DNA of 64,000 nucleotides. It comes from Pseudomonadota bacterium. Its GTDB lineage: Bacteria; Pseudomonadota; Alphaproteobacteria; Rhizobiales; Rhizobiaceae. Position numbers and translations under genes: made by a program. Positions within the stretch are counted from its first letter, which is position 1. Each line of letters begins with the position of its first letter. Where the stretch lies: NCBI GenBank assembly GCA_023390055.1, contig JAEWDP010000078.1, positions 1 to 64,000 of the forward strand, in the 5' to 3' direction. This document shows positions 60,225-64,000 of this stretch, in pieces. Under the pieces are notes generated by a model. It did not search any database and was not told the origin of the DNA. It was given only the letters and a program-made list of their open reading frames with translations.

Positions 60225-60255
60225 TGCGAATTCCCACCACGCACCATGACCGGGG

Positions 60256-60285
60256 ATAGCCGTGCGTCATTGACCGCACGGCTAT
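60256..60285. terminator. Hairpin between slyX and dnaJ
   Basis: ATAGCCGTGCG and CGCACGGCTAT form a perfect 11-base stem with an 8-base loop between two convergent stops. No T-run on either strand, so it may be a bidirectional stop or simply a hairpin. Confidence 0.5.
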
Positions 60286-60316
60286 GAAAGTCCCAACGCA
60301 AAGGACTACACGAGCG

Positions 60317-61450
60317 TCAGCCGTCAAAAAATTCCTTCATCCGGGCAAAGAAGCCGCTGGATTCTGGATTGTTCTCCTTTGAAGAGATCTCCTCGAATTC
60401 CTGCAGCAGCTCACGTTGGCGCTTCGTAAGCTTTTGCGGTGTCTCTATCTGAACCTGGATGTAGAGATCACCCGTCTGCGACGAGCGCAGTATGGGCATG
60501 CCTTTGCCCTTCAGCCGGAACTGTTTGCCTGGCTGTGTTCCTTCAGGAATGGTCACGCGGGATTTTGTCCCATCCAGGGTCCCGACGTCGAAAGTTCCAC
60601 CAAGCGCGGCTGTAGTCATGGAAATAGGTACGATGCAGAAGAGATCGGCACCGTCGCGCTGAAAGAACGGATGAGGTTTCACCGACAAGAAGATATAGAG
60701 GTCACCGGAAGGACCGCCTCGCGTGCCGGCCTCGCCTTCGCCCTGTAGGCGGATGCGTGTACCATCCTCGATGCCGGCCGGAATGTTGACAGACAGGGAG
60801 CGCTCTTCTGATACACGGCCTTGTCCGTGACATTTGGTGCATGGGTCAGTGATCGTCTGTCCGCGCCCATGACATGTCGGGCATGTGCGCTCGACTGAAA
60901 AGAAACCCTGACTGGCACGAACGCGACCTGAGCCGTGACAGGTATCGCAGGTTTTCGGCTGTGTGCCCTGTTTGGCGCCCGAGCCGGAACATACATCACA
61001 CGTAATCGAGGATGGCACCCGGATCTGTGCCGTCTTGCCAGTGAAGGCCTCCTCCAGCGTGATTTCCATATTGTAACGGAGATCGGCGCCCCGTTCGCGT
61101 CCACCAGACGAACGGCGTGCCCGACCACCGCCCATCATCTCGCCGAAGATATCCTCGAAGATATCAGAGAAGCCACCAGCGGATGAGAATCCGCCACCCA
61201 TGCCGCCGGCACCCATTCCACCGGCTTCGAATGCTGCATGGCCAAAGCGGTCATAGGCTGCCCGCTTCTGCGGATCCTTCAACGTTTCGTAAGCTTCGTT
61301 GATTTCCTTGAATTTCTTTTCTGCGTCCGCGCTGTCCGGGTTCTTGTCCGGGTGATATTTCATCGCGAGTTTTCGGAAGGCGCTCTTCAACTCCTTCTCG
61401 TCAGCGGAACGGCCGACACCCAGTGTCTCGTAAAAATCTGCTTTTGCCAT
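60317..61450 (-). CDS. dnaJ: Chaperone protein DnaJ
   Basis: DnaJ delivers unfolded proteins to DnaK and stimulates its ATPase. The 377-residue protein has a J domain (1-70, YHPDKNP with the HPD motif), a Gly/Phe linker (75-110), four zinc motifs CDVCSGSG, CDTCHGSG, CPTCHGRG and CTKCHGQG (about 145-215) and C-terminal substrate domains. It lies 87 bases downstream of dnaK with a hairpin between, so it is probably transcribed from the dnaK promoter. Confidence 0.97.
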   Translation of the reverse strand: MAKADFYETLGVGRSADEKELKSAFRKLAMKYHPDKNPDSADAEKKFKEINEAYETLKDPQKRAAYDRFGHAAFEAGGMGAGGMGGGFSSAGGFSDIFEDIFGEMMGGGRARRSSGGRERGADLRYNMEITLEEAFTGKTAQIRVPSSITCDVCSGSGAKQGTQPKTCDTCHGSGRVRASQGFFSVERTCPTCHGRGQTITDPCTKCHGQGRVSEERSLSVNIPAGIEDGTRIRLQGEGEAGTRGGPSGDLYIFLSVKPHPFFQRDGADLFCIVPISMTTAALGGTFDVGTLDGTKSRVTIPEGTQPGKQFRLKGKGMPILRSSQTGDLYIQVQIETPQKLTKRQRELLQEFEEISSKENNPESSGFFARMKEFFDG

Positions 61451-61474
61451 GGAGGTAACGGCTCCCGAAAGGAT

Positions 61475-61498
61475 TCCGGCTGCGCGATGGCAGCCGGA
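61475..61498 (-). other. Intercistronic hairpin between dnaK and dnaJ
   Basis: TCCGGCTGC (61475-61483) and GCAGCCGGA (61490-61498) form a 9-base stem without a T-run. Likely tunes dnaK over dnaJ by partial termination or RNA processing. Confidence 0.6.
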
Positions 61499-61537
61499 TT
61501 TCTAGTCGACTATCTTCCAGATCGCTCTAGGCGACTG

Positions 61538-63445
61538 TTAGGCCGACTTCTTGTCGTCCTTGATTTCTTCATAGTCGGCATCAACAACACCATCATCGTT
61601 GCTACCACCCTCGGCGCCTTCGGAACCTTCGGCCTGCTGCGCTTCGTAGATCGCCTGGCCCAGCTTCATGGAAACCTCCATGAGCGTCTGGGTCTTGGCC
61701 TGGATGTCATCAGAATCCGGCTCAGAGGCTTCAATAGCCGTTTTGAGGGAAGCAACAGCATCCTCGATCGCCTTGCGGTCACTCTCTGAGACTTTGTCGC
61801 CATAGTCACTGAGAGACTTCTCGGTCGAATGAATCAGACTTTCAGCCTGGTTCCTCGCGTCAACGCCAGCGCGGCGCTTCTTGTCTTCTTCCGCATGCTC
61901 TTCTGCATCCTTGACCATCTTTTCGATATCGGCGTCCGAGAGGCCGCCGGAGGCCTGGATGCGGATTTGCTGCTCCTTGCCCGTGCCTTTATCCTTGGCA
62001 GAGACCTGTACAATGCCATTGGCGTCGATGTCGAATGTGACTTCAATCTGCGGTACGCCACGCGGGGACGGTGGAAGGCCGACGAGATCGAACTGGCCAA
62101 GAAGCTTGTTGTCTGCAGCCATTTCACGTTCGCCCTGGCTCACGCGAATAGTCACAGCCGACTGGTTATCCTCGGCAGTCGAAAAGGTCTGCGACTTCTT
62201 GGTCGGGATCGTCGTATTGCGGTCGATGAGGCGTGTGAAGACACCGCCAAGCGTTTCAATACCGAGCGACAGCGGGGTCACGTCGAGCAGCAGAACGTCT
62301 TTGACGTCGCCCTGCAGAACGCCTGCCTGGATGGCGGCACCCATGGCAACGACTTCGTCCGGGTTCACACCCTTGTGCGGTTCCTTGCCAAACAGCTGCT
62401 TGACGACTTCCTGCACCTTCGGCATGCGGCTCATGCCGCCGACAAGTACAACCTCGTCGATTTCGCCAGCGGTCACACCGGCGTCCTTGAGTGCGGCCTT
62501 GCACGGGGCAACAGTGCGCTGAACAAGATCTTCGACCAGGCTTTCGAACTTGGCGCGGGTGAGCTTCAATGTCAGATGCTTCGGACCGGAAGCGTCGGCC
62601 GTGATGAACGGCAAGTTGATTTCGGTCTGCTGAGAGGATGACAGCTCGATCTTCGCTTTCTCAGAGGCTTCCTTCAGGCGTTGAAGAGCAAGCTTGTCGG
62701 TCTTGAGGTCAATACCGCTGTCCTTCTTGAACTCGGCGGCCAGATATTCGACCAATCGCATGTCAAAGTCTTCACCACCGAGGAACGTGTCGCCGTTGGT
62801 CGATTTCACTTCGAATACGCCGTCGCCGATTTCCAGAACCGAGATATCGAACGTGCCGCCGCCAAGGTCATATACGGCAATCGTCTTGCCGTCCTTCTTG
62901 TCGAGGCCGTAAGCGAGGGCCGCAGCTGTGGGTTCATTGATAATGCGCAGAACTTCCAGACCTGCAATACGTCCGGCATCCTTGGTTGCCTGGCGCTGGG
63001 CGTCATTGAAGTAGGCTGGAACCGTAATGACGGCCTTTTCGACCTTTTCTCCGAGATAGGACTCTGCTGTTTCTTTCATTTTCTGAAGGATCATCGCGGA
63101 GATCTGGGCTGGAGAGTAAGCCTTGTCCTGGGCCTTGACCCATGCGTCGCCATTGTCGCCCTTGGTGATTTCAAACGGAACAAGGCCCTTGTCCTTCTCG
63201 ACGGTAGGATCCTCGTAACGGCGGCCGATCAAGCGCTTAACTGCAAAAAGAGTGTTCGTCGGATTGGTGACCGCCTGGCGCTTTGCCGGCTGACCGACAA
63301 GGCGCTCGCCGTCGTCGCTGAAAGCGACCATCGAAGGTGTCGTACGCGCACCTTCGGCATTTTCGATCACCTTGGGATCTTTGCCGTCCATGATGGAGAC
63401 GCAAGAGTTCGTCGTACCAAGGTCAATGCCAATTACTTTAGCCAT
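61538..63445 (-). CDS. dnaK: Chaperone protein DnaK (Hsp70)
   Basis: DnaK is the ATP-dependent Hsp70. The 635-residue protein has the nucleotide-binding domain (1-380; IGIDLGTTNSCVSIMDG, AVYDLGGGTFDISVLEIGDG), the linker VLLLDVTPLSLGIETLGG, the substrate domain (about 390-500) and a helical lid ending in an EIKDDKKSA-type tail. A heat-shock-type promoter is present at 63561-63590. Confidence 0.98.
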   Translation of the reverse strand: MAKVIGIDLGTTNSCVSIMDGKDPKVIENAEGARTTPSMVAFSDDGERLVGQPAKRQAVTNPTNTLFAVKRLIGRRYEDPTVEKDKGLVPFEITKGDNGDAWVKAQDKAYSPAQISAMILQKMKETAESYLGEKVEKAVITVPAYFNDAQRQATKDAGRIAGLEVLRIINEPTAAALAYGLDKKDGKTIAVYDLGGGTFDISVLEIGDGVFEVKSTNGDTFLGGEDFDMRLVEYLAAEFKKDSGIDLKTDKLALQRLKEASEKAKIELSSSQQTEINLPFITADASGPKHLTLKLTRAKFESLVEDLVQRTVAPCKAALKDAGVTAGEIDEVVLVGGMSRMPKVQEVVKQLFGKEPHKGVNPDEVVAMGAAIQAGVLQGDVKDVLLLDVTPLSLGIETLGGVFTRLIDRNTTIPTKKSQTFSTAEDNQSAVTIRVSQGEREMAADNKLLGQFDLVGLPPSPRGVPQIEVTFDIDANGIVQVSAKDKGTGKEQQIRIQASGGLSDADIEKMVKDAEEHAEEDKKRRAGVDARNQAESLIHSTEKSLSDYGDKVSESDRKAIEDAVASLKTAIEASEPDSDDIQAKTQTLMEVSMKLGQAIYEAQQAEGSEGAEGGSNDDGVVDADYEEIKDDKKSA

Positions 63446-63560
63446 GTCTTCTTCTCTCCTTTAAGCGAACCGTCGGAACCCCGCTCAGGCATTCCGCTGA
63501 CAGTTCCTTGACTGGGATGGTCTTCATTTTTTTTCACAGCACACGCTGTGTACTGCGGCG

Positions 63561-63590
63561 TATATAAGGACGGGCATTTTGGACTGCAAG
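63561..63590 (-). promoter_or_regulatory. Probable RpoH/sigma70-like promoter of dnaKJ
   Basis: Minus-strand CTTGCA (63585-63590), 16-base spacer, CTTATATA (63561-63568). The CTTATAT -10 element matches the rhizobial heat-shock (RpoH) form CYTATNT better than CTATAT. Predicted leader about 107 bases. Confidence 0.6.
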
Positions 63591-63652
63591 GCAGTACAGC
63601 CTGCTTGGCTCAGCAAATACACACGGAAATGTGAACGCGGTGTTCCGGTTGG

Positions 63653-64000
63653 TCACTGACCCATGATCAAATTGTAGAGAGTTGTATGGCGAGCGCGCTG
63701 CGAAGATGTCGGACTACCTATGTCGGCAGGCGGTATTGGGCCTTCGGCAATATCTGCGGGCGGGATCGGTTCACTCGCCCCTCCATACGGTTCGCGATAC
63801 TCGCGAACAGGTAGCTCAGCAGGCGGGGTTCCGGAATTATACACCGGGTCGGCTGGTGGTTCTGGATAGATGTCCGTGCCTTGCGCATTGTGGTGCATGC
63901 CGGGAATAATGTTGGAGATAATGTCTCCGATCGTCGTCGGTTCTGATTCTGGGTGGGTCGTTGCGGGAGCCAGATCAAAACCTCCGTGGCTCCCGAATAG
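63653..64000 (-). CDS. C-terminal part of an unrecognised Pro-rich protein (cut by window end)
   Basis: The minus frame is open to the window edge, so the start lies outside. The 115 visible residues are rich in Pro, Ser, Thr and Glu: LFGSHGGFDLAPATT, DIISNIIPG, EPPADPVYNSG, and tandem EPIPPADIAEGPIPPADIG repeats. They end TTLYNLIMGQ. An internal ATG at 63898 is unlikely to be the start because coding character extends upstream of it. The family is unknown. It is upstream of dnaK in the same direction, with about 207 bases between. Confidence 0.6.
   Translation of the reverse strand, partial: LFGSHGGFDLAPATTHPESEPTTIGDIISNIIPGMHHNAQGTDIYPEPPADPVYNSGTPPAELPVREYREPYGGASEPIPPADIAEGPIPPADIGSPTSSQRARHTTLYNLIMGQ

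Noticed and set aside
62681..63511. 276-residue plus-strand frame
   Set aside because: Antisense to dnaK, one of the most conserved genes in the window.

Overview
The window looks like part of a rhizobial alphaproteobacterial chromosome (order Hyphomicrobiales, probably Rhizobiaceae or a close relative). The evidence is the rhizobial gene neighbourhoods (a TIGR02300 protein, aroA, cmk and rpsA in a row; infB, a YlxR protein, nusA and rimP; dnaX preceded by the SRP RNA; dnaK-dnaJ), a class II AroA very close to the Agrobacterium CP4 enzyme, promoters of the form CTTG-N-ATAT with 17-base spacers, and a three-hairpin CCTCCTCCC small RNA of the NfeR1/cuckoo type. No species can be named from the sequence alone.

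Layout. 1-1.9 kb: a MarR regulator and a glutaminase. 1.9-12.2 kb: a divergent amino-sugar locus. The minus arm encodes a BadF-type kinase, a GntR regulator, a SIS-domain deaminase and NagA, each overlapping the next by four bases. The plus arm encodes the MurNAc-6-P etherase MurQ, a complete carbohydrate ABC importer and a Gfo/Idh oxidoreductase. Together these genes would import and phosphorylate MurNAc and/or GlcNAc and convert them to fructose-6-P. Two nearly identical 20-base operator-like repeats lie in the divergent gap. 12.2-13.5 kb: a lipoprotein alpha/beta hydrolase.

13.8-23.6 kb: a 9.8-kb integrative island in the 3' end of tRNA-Ala(GGC). It has an 18-base direct repeat at both ends, a tyrosine integrase, and 9-base putative integrase arm sites near both ends. 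Its cargo is a PIN-domain gene, a scar of IS21 transposase fused to serine-resolvase debris, an arsenic operon (DUF6428-like gene divergent from arsR-acr3-arsC-arsH-MFS), an unrecognised small gene and a ParB-like gene.

23.8-36.5 kb: TIGR02300 gene, aroA-cmk-rpsA, two unrecognised disordered proteins, an RNase D-like exonuclease, the sRNA, exbB-exbD-tonB and kduD. 36.5-49.2 kb: the rimP-nusA-ylxR-infB operon (minus strand) with a terminator-like attenuator in its leader, then an MFS exporter, a lytic transglycosylase, recR, a LysE exporter, ybaB, dnaX and the 4.5S RNA. 49.2-64 kb: housekeeping genes including a HIT protein, nudC, prephenate dehydratase, kdsB, a membrane cytochrome c, an AEC transporter, adenosine kinase, an SH3 protein, a 2-hydroxyacid dehydrogenase, moeB, recF, slyX and dnaK-dnaJ. 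The window ends inside an unrecognised minus-strand gene.

The most rewarding items are the ABC-linked MurNAc/GlcNAc catabolic locus, the NfeR1-type sRNA with its promoter palindrome, the arsenic island with its att and arm sites, the rimP-leader attenuator, and the Gly100 variant of the CP4-like AroA.
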